Assembly (NCBI RefSeq): GCF_030515985.1
Contig: NZ_CP100376.1
Span: 1,218,998-1,225,466 of the forward strand
Origin: Corynebacterium accolens
GTDB taxonomy: Bacteria; Actinomycetota; Actinomycetes; Mycobacteriales; Mycobacteriaceae
Direction: 5' to 3'
Length of the DNA stretch: 6,469 nt
A program made the translations under genes and the position numbers. How positions within the stretch are numbered: position 1 is the first letter of the stretch; each line of letters opens with the position of its first letter. The notes beneath the pieces are model-generated. The model was not told where the DNA came from. It saw nothing but the letters and a program-made list of their open reading frames with translations, and did not search any database. Positions 1-5,945 of the stretch are shown here, one piece after another.

Positions 1-464
1 AAAGGAGGACGAGCCGATGGCACGGGTACGGCCCGCGCGGAGGAGCGAGGCGAGTTCGAAGGATCGCCAGCCGATGGCAAACCGCAGCAGGGGGAGGGTT
101 ATCGCCGCATAGAGTGGAAGATGCAGCGATGCACACAGGGCAAGACCTAGGAGGCTCACGCCGGCGAGCTGGGCAATAGACAGCTTATCGACGCCTCCCA
201 TGCGCCCCCGCGGCCTATCCGCATAGACCCAACGCCCGAGCGAAAGGCTGCGCAGCGGATAGAGCGCCTCGAGGAGGATGATGAGGGCGAGCGAGCCGAG
301 CCCGGCACCAATGGTCGCGGTTGCGGGCAGAGCAGCGGCCGTGCGCTGTGCTAGCGAGGGCAGAAGCGCTGCAGCATTGTGCCAGGCGTAGACGCTGACG
401 CTCGCGATAAGTGCCGCGATGAAGGCGTAATAGATGGCTGAGGAAGCTGTGGAAGAAGTTTCAT
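1..464 (-). CDS. Membrane protein, probable ABC permease; 3' part off window, start frame disrupted
   Basis: A frame open from 471 down to position 1 encodes a hydrophobic protein with about three membrane spans: an AIYYAFIAALIASVSVYAW-like segment, a GLGSLALIILLEALYPL segment, and one around LLGLALCASLHLPLYAAITL. Short basic loops lie between them (for example YADRPRGR). It sits directly after an ABC ATPase gene, so a permease role in the same transporter is likely by context; I do not recognise the family. The oddity is the start. The only ATG, at 464-462, overlaps the ATPase stop as ATGA, but in its own frame translation ends after a few dozen codons. The membrane-protein frame has no ATG, GTG or TTG until an ATG near 201, past the first two spans. 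One extra A in the AAA after the ATG (T run 459-461 on the plus strand) would give a start MKTSSTASS in frame. The gene therefore has either a sequencing error, a real frameshift, or a non-standard start. Confidence 0.6.
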
Positions 465-1042
465 GAAATCTTCACTACTTCGTCGCAGGCAGCGAAGATG
501 GCCGGAGAATGGGAAGCGAGCACCACACAGCGGCCATTGGCTGCCAGGTGGCGTAGCTCCTCGGCCAAGAAGGCGGTCCAGGTGTGGTCGAGGTGGCGCT
601 CGGGTTCGTCGATAAGCAAGGCTTTGGCCGGCTGATAAAGCTGGGCTGCGAGGTAGACCCGCTGGCGCTGGCCAGAAGAAAGGCTGCTGACAGCGGAGTT
701 CCGGATGGCGTCGTCGATGGCCCAGAGCTCATGGACCTCGGCAAAGTTTACGCCGGAGCGGCGGGATAGCAAGCTAAAGTGCTCACCCACGGTGAGATCG
801 GGGAGGAAGACTGGGTCCCCGACGGAGATGACGGAACCGGCCGCCGCAGCGCTACCGGGCGCGGCACCGTCGATGAAAACGGTGCCATTTAGTGGGGCAA
901 TCTCGCCGCTCAACGTCTGCAGCAGCGTAGATTTACCCGCACCATTCGGGCCTTTTAGGCCGTATACGCGACCGGCATTAAAGCTGCGATTGAGGTGCCC
1001 CAAGGCGGCGGAATGTCCGTAGTCTGCATCTATTGTCAACAT
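461..1042 (-). CDS. ABC transporter ATP-binding protein
   Basis: This 193-residue nucleotide-binding subunit of an ABC transporter should power the adjacent membrane protein from the cytoplasmic face; the substrate is unknown. The motifs appear in order: Walker A GPNGAGKST at residues 31-39, signature LSSGQRQR at 121-128, Walker B ALLIDEP at 141-147, D-loop region HLD at 150-152, and switch histidine in LASHSP at 175-180. It is short for the family (usually over 200 residues) and ends soon after the H-loop, so it has no C-terminal extension. Aligning the segment before PDLTV with typical ATPases places Gly75 where the Q-loop glutamine is expected, and the signature reads LSSGQ rather than LSGGQ. 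The ATG at 1042 has no ribosome site but has a TANNNT box 7 bases upstream, which suggests leaderless translation. The stop overlaps the next gene's ATG (ATGA), implying coupling. Class assignment is firm, substrate unknown. Confidence 0.9.
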   Translation of the reverse strand: MLTIDADYGHSAALGHLNRSFNAGRVYGLKGPNGAGKSTLLQTLSGEIAPLNGTVFIDGAAPGSAAAAGSVISVGDPVFLPDLTVGEHFSLLSRRSGVNFAEVHELWAIDDAIRNSAVSSLSSGQRQRVYLAAQLYQPAKALLIDEPERHLDHTWTAFLAEELRHLAANGRCVVLASHSPAIFAACDEVVKIS

Positions 1043-1049
1043 CGTTGCC

Positions 1050-1055
1050 AGGTTA
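1050..1055 (-). promoter_or_regulatory. Candidate -10 box for a leaderless ABC ATPase mRNA
   Basis: On the minus strand TAACCT fits the actinobacterial TANNNT -10 pattern and ends 7 bases before the ATG of the ATPase gene. A transcript starting at the usual distance would begin at or next to the A of the ATG. No Shine-Dalgarno sequence lies between box and start, which agrees with leaderless expression, common in corynebacteria. I see no convincing -35 hexamer. Confidence 0.45.
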
Positions 1056-1338
1056 GCAGACAGGTGGCTGGCCCTAGGGGGCGGTAGCTTTGATGCGATT
1101 CAATTGTTTCAGGAAGTAATCTTGGATTAAAACCTTGGGTATGATTGTGCGTTCCTGTTCTATTGATGGGCTTGGCTCCTTGTGCCTGGCATGTAAGTCA
1201 CAAGAGCCTGTCTAGAGGTTTTAGGGTGCCGTAATCTCTCATGGCGAATCGGATCACAGGTTTCTCTTTCTCGTCGAGCCCAGTATTTGATTCGGGATAG
1301 ATTGCCACACACAAACCATTAGACACTCCCACTGCCGA

Positions 1339-1452
1339 GGTTCTTTTAGGCCGGTGGGGCAAAATGAGCGCGAACGCCGAGGATCCTCCGATGGGCTAAG
1401 CTAGCCCGATCTTCGCGCTGAGAATGCTCGTCTGCGCCGTGAGCTGACACAA
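1339..1452 (+). pseudogene. Probable IS3-type transposase OrfA remnant
   Basis: One plus-strand frame reads RPVGQNERERRGSSDGLS, then an in-frame TAG at 1402-1404, then PDLRAENARLRRELTQ. A short charged linker ending in GLS followed by a heptad-like ENxxLRRE helix resembles the end of IS3-family OrfA, where the helix-turn-helix is followed by a leucine-zipper coiled coil. Only about 38 codons look related. The helix-turn-helix part, OrfB and the terminal repeats are not seen, and after residue ELTQ the frame runs to TAA at 1498-1500 with unrelated sequence. If correct, this is a decayed insertion sequence fragment. The match is from pattern recall only and could be chance. Confidence 0.35.
1393..1407. 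repeat. Small perfect hairpin inside the transposase relic
   Basis: GGGCTA (1393-1398) and TAGCCC (1402-1407) are exact complements around a 3-base loop AGC. The second arm contains the TAG that interrupts the relic frame. There is no U-run after it, so it is not a standard terminator. It may simply be chance in decayed DNA. Confidence 0.4.
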
Positions 1453-1535
1453 ACTCCGTACGGTTCAAGGTGTATAAAGCTAGAGGACGCAACCAATTAA
1501 TTGTGTCGCTGCATACCTAGTTCGCGGAAACGTCT

Positions 1536-1594
1536 AAAAGCAACCGCGTTTGGCCATTTTCGGCCCTGATTTTTGTGGAAACGCGGTTGCTTTT
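1536..1594. terminator. Long inverted repeat, likely bidirectional terminator after nupC
   Basis: AAAAGCAACCGCGTTT (1536-1551) and AAACGCGGTTGCTTTT (1579-1594) are perfect 16-base inverted arms. Each strand ends its stem in a T4 run, as in intrinsic terminators working both ways. It begins 43 bases beyond the nupC stop codon, the right place to end the cdd-nupC transcript. The loop is unusually long at 27 bases and itself holds GGCC (1552-1555) and GGCC (1562-1565), which could pair as an inner hairpin. No gene on the plus strand reaches it from the left, so only the minus-strand role has an obvious client. A small mobile-element end or other repeat is an alternative. Confidence 0.7.
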
Positions 1595-1637
1595 GGGAAA
1601 TTTTGGCGTGATTAGTTATCGAATCTGGCCGGGCGGG

Positions 1638-2858
1638 TTAGAGAACCATTGGTGCAACGATGACGCCGACGATGGCGGCATTGAGCATATTGGTAAGGAA
1701 GCCACCGAAGAGTGCGCGCGGGCCAAGTTTTGCTACTTCACCGCGGCGCTCAGGGATGAGGCCACCGATGGAGCCAATCTGGATGCCGATGGACGACAGG
1801 TTGGCGAAGCCAGCGAGGGCGAAGGAGGAGATCAAGATGGCCTTATCGCTGAGCTCATCGACGCTTTCACCAAAGGCGGTGTAGCCAACGAACTCGTTAA
1901 GGATGGTCTTTTGGCCGATGAAGTTACCCACCTCGAGGGCCTCGTTCCAAGGCGTACCGATAAGCCAGGCCACTGGGGCGAAGATGATGCCGAAGAGGCC
2001 TTCGAGCGACCAGTTATCCTGGCCGAAGAGGGAACCAATGCCGCCGAGGATGGCAGAGAGCATCACGATCGAGGCGATGAAGGCGATGAGCAAGCAGGCA
2101 ACCGAGATGGCGATCTTACCGCCGGCCATGGCACCGCTACTGATGGCATCGATGATGTTTTTGGATTCGGTATCGCGAACGTCTTTAACGGTAGCGTCGA
2201 GGTTCGTCTCTTCGGTCTCTGGCATGAGGCCCTTGGCGACGAGCAGGGAGCCCGGCGCATTCATGAGCGATGCGGCGAGCAAGTACTCCAGGGGCGCACC
2301 CAAGAGCGAGTAGCCGATCAACGTGGAACCGGCCACGGAGGCAAAGCCGCCGACCATGCAGGTATAAAGCTCGGATCGGGTGAGCTTGGGCAGGTAGGGC
2401 TTAATTACCAGCGGTGCCTCGGATTGGCCGAGGAAGATCACGGTGGTGGCCCAGACCGATTCCACCTTGGAGGTGCCCATGAGCCACTTGATGGCGGATC
2501 CGACGTATTCCACGAAGTACTGGATAACCCGGAGGTAGTACAGGGCGGCGATGATGGCGCCCAAGAAAATGATCACGGGCAGCACATTGAGGGCGAAAAC
2601 GAAGTCATCACCGAAGAGGCCGCCGAAGACGAATTGGGTGCCTTCGTTGGTAAATTCCGTGAGCTTAGTTAGCCCATTGGCGATGCCCTTGAGGGCTTTG
2701 AATCCAGGTTCCCACGCGAGGACCAAGAAACAGAAGACCACCTGCAGGACAAGGCCCACGCCAATGGTGCGCCACTTGATATTTTTACGCGAGCTCGACA
2801 GGACGTAAATTACTGCAAGAATGGCGATGATGCCGAGCAATCCTTGTAAGCGTTCCAT
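1638..2858 (-). CDS. nupC: NupC-type concentrative nucleoside transporter
   Basis: This 406-residue inner-membrane protein of the CNT family imports nucleosides by cation symport. Visible family marks are the GQSEAP loop at residues 144-149 (re-entrant hairpin 1), an SLMNAPGSLLVAKGLMPE segment at about 197-213, the CNT signature G-x-K-x3-NEFV-x-Y at 315-326, and a FALAGFANLSSIGIQIG segment at 346-362 (hairpin 2). In the solved Vibrio homologue the corresponding Gln/Thr/Glu, Glu and Asn/Ser residues contact nucleoside; here they would be Q145-S146-E147, E322 and N353/S356. The signature has Gly where many members have Ala (NEFVGY). Length is normal and the protein opens with a membrane span. 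The gene starts 33 bases after the cdd stop, so the two are probably co-transcribed. The ribosome site before ATG 2858 is weak. Specificity between pyrimidine and purine nucleosides cannot be read, but the neighbours suggest pyrimidines. Confidence 0.93.
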   Translation of the reverse strand: MERLQGLLGIIAILAVIYVLSSSRKNIKWRTIGVGLVLQVVFCFLVLAWEPGFKALKGIANGLTKLTEFTNEGTQFVFGGLFGDDFVFALNVLPVIIFLGAIIAALYYLRVIQYFVEYVGSAIKWLMGTSKVESVWATTVIFLGQSEAPLVIKPYLPKLTRSELYTCMVGGFASVAGSTLIGYSLLGAPLEYLLAASLMNAPGSLLVAKGLMPETEETNLDATVKDVRDTESKNIIDAISSGAMAGGKIAISVACLLIAFIASIVMLSAILGGIGSLFGQDNWSLEGLFGIIFAPVAWLIGTPWNEALEVGNFIGQKTILNEFVGYTAFGESVDELSDKAILISSFALAGFANLSSIGIQIGSIGGLIPERRGEVAKLGPRALFGGFLTNMLNAAIVGVIVAPMVL

Positions 2859-2891
2859 ATTTTCTGACCGTTCTTTGAAGGGACTTTTTAA

Positions 2892-3332
2892 TTAGAGTGA
2901 CTCTGGGCCAAAGGAGAGGGGGAGGATCTCAGCAAAGTCATGGCTCCGGGGCTTTCCATCGACGGAGACGATGACGCGCTCGCAGTTAAACTCCCGCAGG
3001 ACCTGGCGGCAGGCACCGCAAGGGTAGCAAGGTGCGGACTTCAAACCGACGATAGCAACCGCTTTAATCTGCGGAATGCTGGGCAAGTGGCCATCGGTGG
3101 CCGTCACGTCTGCGGTGGTGACCATGTGTGCGGCGGCGTTGCGTTCGGCGCAAATGCCTAACGGGCTGGAGGCGTTTTCGACGTTGGAGCCGGTGACAAT
3201 GCGGCCATCGGCAAGCAGCAAAGCCGCACCGACGGGGAAAGAGGAATAGGGCGCCCAGGCGTGGTGGGCTGCTTCTTCTGCGAGGTTGAGCAATTCGGCA
3301 TCGGTGGGAGGCGAATCCGGGGTGGTGTTCAT
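2892..3332 (-). CDS. cdd: Cytidine deaminase, homotetrameric zinc type
   Basis: The 146-residue enzyme hydrolytically deaminates cytidine and deoxycytidine to uridine and deoxyuridine in the cytoplasm. Substrate-binding NVENAS is at residues 50-55. The zinc and catalytic site is CAE at 61-63 (Cys61 ligand, Glu63 proton shuttle) with PCGAC at 104-108 (Cys105 and Cys108 ligands). Three cysteine ligands and this length mark the short tetrameric class, not the longer dimeric E. coli type. The frame extends upstream to 3461, but I chose ATG 3332 because the protein then begins about 15 residues before the conserved helix, as usual, and the extension would run across the promoter region. A weak AAAGAAAG purine run lies 11 bases upstream. 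nupC follows after 33 bases. Its uridine and deoxyuridine products are substrates for the divergent deoA. Confidence 0.95.
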   Translation of the reverse strand: MNTTPDSPPTDAELLNLAEEAAHHAWAPYSSFPVGAALLLADGRIVTGSNVENASSPLGICAERNAAAHMVTTADVTATDGHLPSIPQIKAVAIVGLKSAPCYPCGACRQVLREFNCERVIVSVDGKPRSHDFAEILPLSFGPESL

Positions 3333-3387
3333 TGCGGTATGGGCTTTCTTTGTACGGGGGGTGAAGAGAGACTGCGTTAATTCTCCA

Positions 3388-3427
3388 ATAGAACAAAAAG
3401 AAAAATATTCGTTGACATCTGTTCTAT
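3388..3427. promoter_or_regulatory. 8-bp inverted repeat, candidate operator of the cdd/deoA divergon
   Basis: ATAGAACA (3388-3395) and TGTTCTAT (3420-3427) are perfect inverted copies with centres 32 bases apart, about three DNA turns. The right copy lies in the spacer of the predicted deoA promoter and next to the predicted cdd start point; the left copy lies upstream of the deoA -35 box. A dimeric repressor touching both could control both directions. The regulator is unknown, and none is encoded beside it except the GntR protein, whose own putative sites look different. Confidence 0.4.
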
Positions 3428-3440
3428 AGGGAATAATAAT
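3412..3440 (+). promoter_or_regulatory. deoA promoter
   Basis: A perfect -35 hexamer TTGACA (3412-3417) is followed after 17 bases by AATAAT (3435-3440), which matches TATAAT at five of six positions. Transcription would begin near 3447 and leave a leader of about 90 bases before the deoA ATG. This is the best sigma-70-like promoter in the window. Confidence 0.65.
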
Positions 3441-3461
3441 TGGACGTGGTGGAGTGCACAA
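3433..3461 (-). promoter_or_regulatory. cdd-nupC promoter, overlapping the deoA -10 box
   Basis: On the minus strand TTGTGC (3456-3461) and TATTAT (3433-3438) are 17 bases apart. The -10 matches the consensus at five of six positions and the -35 keeps only TTG. The start point would be near 3426, giving a leader of about 95 bases. The -10 occupies nearly the same bases as the deoA -10, so the two promoters should compete for polymerase. Confidence 0.45.
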
Positions 3462-3495
3462 CCACTGTATATAGTGCAGTAAATCACATTATGTG
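3446..3495. repeat. Clustered dyads in the deoA leader
   Basis: Several short inverted repeats overlap here: GTGGT (3446-3450) with ACCAC (3461-3465), TGCAC (3455-3459) with GTGCA (3474-3478), CACT (3463-3466) with AGTG (3473-3476), and the 11-base palindrome CACATTATGTG (3485-3495). The first two pairings are mutually exclusive in RNA. They may be operator half-sites or leader folds. No known riboswitch is recognised. Confidence 0.3.
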
Positions 3496-3524
3496 CTTGT
3501 ATGTTTCGGTTTCCAAATCAGTAC

Positions 3525-3530
3525 AGGAGG
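3525..3530 (+). promoter_or_regulatory. Ribosome binding site that fixes the deoA start
   Basis: AGGAGG stands 7 bases before ATG 3538. The same frame also opens earlier with a GTG at 3493, but that start has no such site, so 3538 is preferred. Confidence 0.9.
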
Positions 3531-3537
3531 AGTCGTC

Positions 3538-4824
3538 ATGGCCGAGAAATTCGATGCGGTAGATGTTATTCGTACCAAGCGCGACAAGGGGGTGTTTAGC
3601 CCGGAGGAAATCGACTGGGTCATCGATGCCTATACGCGCGGGGTCGTGGGAGATGAGCAGATGGCCGCGCTCAATATGGCGATCTTCCTCAACGGCATGA
3701 ACCGCGAGGAAATCTCGCAGTGGACCAAGGCGATGATCGCCTCCGGTGAGACAATGAGCTTTGAGTCCTTGTCCAAGAAGACTGCGGACAAGCACTCCAC
3801 CGGTGGTGTTGGCGATAAGATTACGCTGCCTCTCGCGTCTCTCGTTGCCGCTTTTGGCGTCGCGGTTCCGCAGCTTTCCGGCCGCGGTCTGGGCCACACT
3901 GGTGGCACCCTGGACAAGCTGGAGGCCATCCCTGGCTGGCAGGCGGATATTTCCAATGAACGATTGATGGAAATCCTGGAGGACCCGGGCTGCATCATCT
4001 GCGCGGCAGGCTCTGGACTGGCGCCCGCGGATAAGAAGATCTATGCCCTGCGCGATATCACCTCCACCGTTGAGGCGATTCCGCTTATCGCTTCGTCCAT
4101 CATGTCGAAGAAAATCGCTGAAGGTACCTCGTCGCTGGTTCTCGACGTCAAGGTGGGCTCCGGCGCCTTTATGAAGGATGAGACCTTGGCCCGCGAGCTG
4201 GCGCAGACCATGGTGGACTTGGGTAATGACGCCGGCACGGCTACCACGGCACTGCTGACGGATATGTCCACCCCGTTGGGCCGAAAGGTGGGCAACGCCC
4301 TCGAGGTCGAGGAATCCGTCGAGGTCCTGGCAGGCGGCGGGCCAAGCGATGTCGTCGAGCTGACCCTGGCCCTTGCGTGCGAGATGCTGGAAGCGGCCGG
4401 CGTGCACGATGCCGACGTGGAAAAGGCGCTCAAGGATGGCCGCGCCATGGATAAGTGGAAGCAAATGATTAAGGCGCAGGGCGGAGACCCAGACGCCAAG
4501 CTTCCCGTGGCTACACATACCCACGATGTCATCGCTGAATCCGATGGTTACCTTACCGAGCTTGATGCCCTGTCCGTCGGCGTGAGCTCCTGGCGCCTGG
4601 GCGCTGGCCGTGCGCGGAAGGAAGACCCGGTACAGGCAACCGCGGGCATCGAATTGCACGCGGTCAAGGGCGAAAAGGTATCCAAGGGCCAGAAGCTTTT
4701 CACCCTGCACACGGAAACCCCAGAGCGCTTCGAGCGCTCCCTTGAGACCTTGCAGCAGGGCTTTAAGATTACCGACGCCCCGCTGGATAAGGAGCGCCAG
4801 ATCATCCTGGACCGCATTGGCTAA
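3538..4824 (+). CDS. deoA: Thymidine / pyrimidine-nucleoside phosphorylase
   Basis: This cytoplasmic enzyme of 428 residues catalyses reversible phosphorolysis of thymidine (and, in pyrimidine-nucleoside phosphorylase variants, uridine) to base plus (deoxy)ribose-1-phosphate. The phosphate-binding KHSTGGVGDK loop is at residues 85-94, the family signature SGRGLGHTGGTLDKLE at 114-129, and a LVLDVKVGSGAFMK segment at 200-213. The order is as in the family: an alpha domain, the glycine-rich alpha/beta phosphate-binding domain, and a C-terminal alpha/beta domain ending in the usual lysine-rich hammerhead-like region. Length is typical. Whether it is strictly DeoA or the broader Pdp type cannot be settled from motifs. 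It is transcribed away from cdd-nupC and has its own strong promoter and ribosome site. Its TAA overlaps the stop codon of the convergent membrane-protein gene, so no intergenic terminator exists. deoC, deoB and deoD are not in the window. Confidence 0.95.
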   Translation: MAEKFDAVDVIRTKRDKGVFSPEEIDWVIDAYTRGVVGDEQMAALNMAIFLNGMNREEISQWTKAMIASGETMSFESLSKKTADKHSTGGVGDKITLPLASLVAAFGVAVPQLSGRGLGHTGGTLDKLEAIPGWQADISNERLMEILEDPGCIICAAGSGLAPADKKIYALRDITSTVEAIPLIASSIMSKKIAEGTSSLVLDVKVGSGAFMKDETLARELAQTMVDLGNDAGTATTALLTDMSTPLGRKVGNALEVEESVEVLAGGGPSDVVELTLALACEMLEAAGVHDADVEKALKDGRAMDKWKQMIKAQGGDPDAKLPVATHTHDVIAESDGYLTELDALSVGVSSWRLGAGRARKEDPVQATAGIELHAVKGEKVSKGQKLFTLHTETPERFERSLETLQQGFKITDAPLDKERQIILDRIG

Positions 4825-5945
4825 ATCAGGATTAATGGAAGAGCAATCGACCCGATGACGATGACCGCTATGACGGCGAGGAAGGCCTTCGCCTGCCATG
4901 TGGCGTAGTTGAAGGACACTCCGACGCCTAGGCGCTTGTCCACCAGCACCGCTGGGTCATCGGGGTTGTAATACAGGATCCCCCATTTATAATGTTCGTC
5001 ATTATCGGGGGACTCTTTGTCTCCATCCGGAAGTTTCACCCCGCGCAGCTGATCCTCGAGCTGCGATTGGGCGCGAAGTATCATTGCCACGATGGCTATG
5101 GTGCCGCTAATGGTCATCACCACCATGGTGATAAAGGAGAAGCCAGCCAGGTCCTGATAGCTCGGTACCGGGCCGGTTATCTGTATAAACGACAGCCCGA
5201 GGGACATGAGAAGCAGCAGGACGCCCATCGCTTCGTTGGAGGCTGTAAGGTTTGCCTGATTGCGTAGCCGCGCCTTGATGGAGCGCTCCGAGCGCGGGCG
5301 AACCGCGGTGCGTTGGATAAGCCAGCAGATGCCGGCGAAAAGCAACCACATTCCCAGCGCGATAAACGTGATGAAAAAGACGCTGCCGATGGACTTGTCG
5401 CTCCAGCTATCCGGCTCCAAAGAATCATCCCAGTGCACTGGCACGGGATCGGGGATGTCGGACCAATGGGCGGCGACGATGAGAGCACCGGCGATGATGA
5501 CCAGCAAGGAACCCAACATGGTCAGCCAGGGAAAAGACGGCGTTGGTACATCAATATCTTGTGTGGCGTCGGCGTCCCGCTCCGCTACCTGGGCGCTGAC
5601 CGCGGTTTCTACCCCGTCGAACCAGCCGCCGTCCTTCTTGGCCGCGATGATATAGCGGCGCTGGGAGAGGTAAGCCCACGTGCTGCCGATAATGACCAGC
5701 AGGGAAGACAGAGCCGCCACCCACGAGTGGTTGACGTAGAACAGCGAGATAACCGCCGCTGCGATGCCCACAACCCACGTCCGAGTCTTAAAACCAGAAA
5801 TAGCGTCGACCACAACGGGATCCGAAAGATGGCTTTGGGGAACGCGAACGCCGAGCGGGGCGCCTGGCGCCGCAAGTGCTGGGATCGTGGTCATTATCCA
5901 CGTTATGACCAGCGTGGTCGCGGCCATGAGGACGGTAAGAATCAT
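4821..5945 (-). CDS. DUF1648/DUF5808 multispanning membrane protein
   Basis: A 374-residue membrane protein with about eight hydrophobic spans (residues 3-24, 57-71, 75-93, 139-160, 187-211, 239-256, 268-290, 352-374). An acidic soluble stretch lies at 104-137. Residues 161-185 (WSDIPDPVPVHWDD followed by EPDSWSDKS) show the DUF1648 pattern, in which a Pro-rich turn and a conserved His are followed by a Gly/Asp-Trp-Lys stretch, as also seen in SdpI-type immunity proteins. Residues 316-345 (a WGILYYNPDDPAVLVDKR core) match the DUF5808 pattern near the C-terminus. Function is unknown; relatives of this kind often sit next to YtrA-type GntR regulators. The ATG at 5945 overlaps the GntR stop (ATGA), and AAGGAG (5951-5956) sits 5 bases upstream inside the GntR gene, so translation is coupled. 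A role in sensing or resisting a membrane-active compound is only an inference. Confidence 0.88.
   Translation of the reverse strand: MILTVLMAATTLVITWIMTTIPALAAPGAPLGVRVPQSHLSDPVVVDAISGFKTRTWVVGIAAAVISLFYVNHSWVAALSSLLVIIGSTWAYLSQRRYIIAAKKDGGWFDGVETAVSAQVAERDADATQDIDVPTPSFPWLTMLGSLLVIIAGALIVAAHWSDIPDPVPVHWDDSLEPDSWSDKSIGSVFFITFIALGMWLLFAGICWLIQRTAVRPRSERSIKARLRNQANLTASNEAMGVLLLLMSLGLSFIQITGPVPSYQDLAGFSFITMVVMTISGTIAIVAMILRAQSQLEDQLRGVKLPDGDKESPDNDEHYKWGILYYNPDDPAVLVDKRLGVGVSFNYATWQAKAFLAVIAVIVIGSIALPLILI

Larger units (their letters stand above)
1043..1637. other. Gene-poor stretch between ABC genes and nupC
   Basis: No intact gene of convincing length is visible on either strand. The stretch looks more AT-rich than its neighbours. 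Its recognisable contents are the leaderless -10 box at the left end, a probable transposase relic at about 1339-1452, a small hairpin at 1393-1407, and the long inverted repeat at 1536-1594. I searched by eye for tRNA-like folds and CRISPR repeats and found none. Confidence 0.6.

Noticed and set aside
1444..1478. Promoter from CTGACA and TATAAA in the gap
   Set aside because: The spacer would be 23 bases, too long, and no gene follows on the plus strand.
1575..2672. 365-codon plus-strand open frame
   Set aside because: It is antisense to nupC, whose protein shows several CNT motifs. The plus translation is acidic and Gly/Asp/Glu-rich with no family pattern, as expected for the opposite strand of a hydrophobic gene.
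3333..3461. N-terminal extension of cdd
   Set aside because: It would translate across the predicted promoters and operator and has no match to cytidine deaminases, which normally start about where ATG 3332 does.
3455..3500. GlxR/CRP-type site in the deoA leader
   Set aside because: The TGTGA-N6-TCACA arrangement is not present. CACATTATGTG is a tight palindrome with the arms in the opposite order.
3493..3537. Earlier GTG start for deoA
   Set aside because: It would add 15 residues without a ribosome site, whereas ATG 3538 has AGGAGG at ideal spacing and begins right at the family's usual N-terminus.
3484..4899. 471-codon minus-strand open frame
   Set aside because: It is the mirror of deoA, which has the thymidine phosphorylase signature and a strong ribosome site. 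The mirror protein is Arg/His/Gln-rich without recognisable domains.
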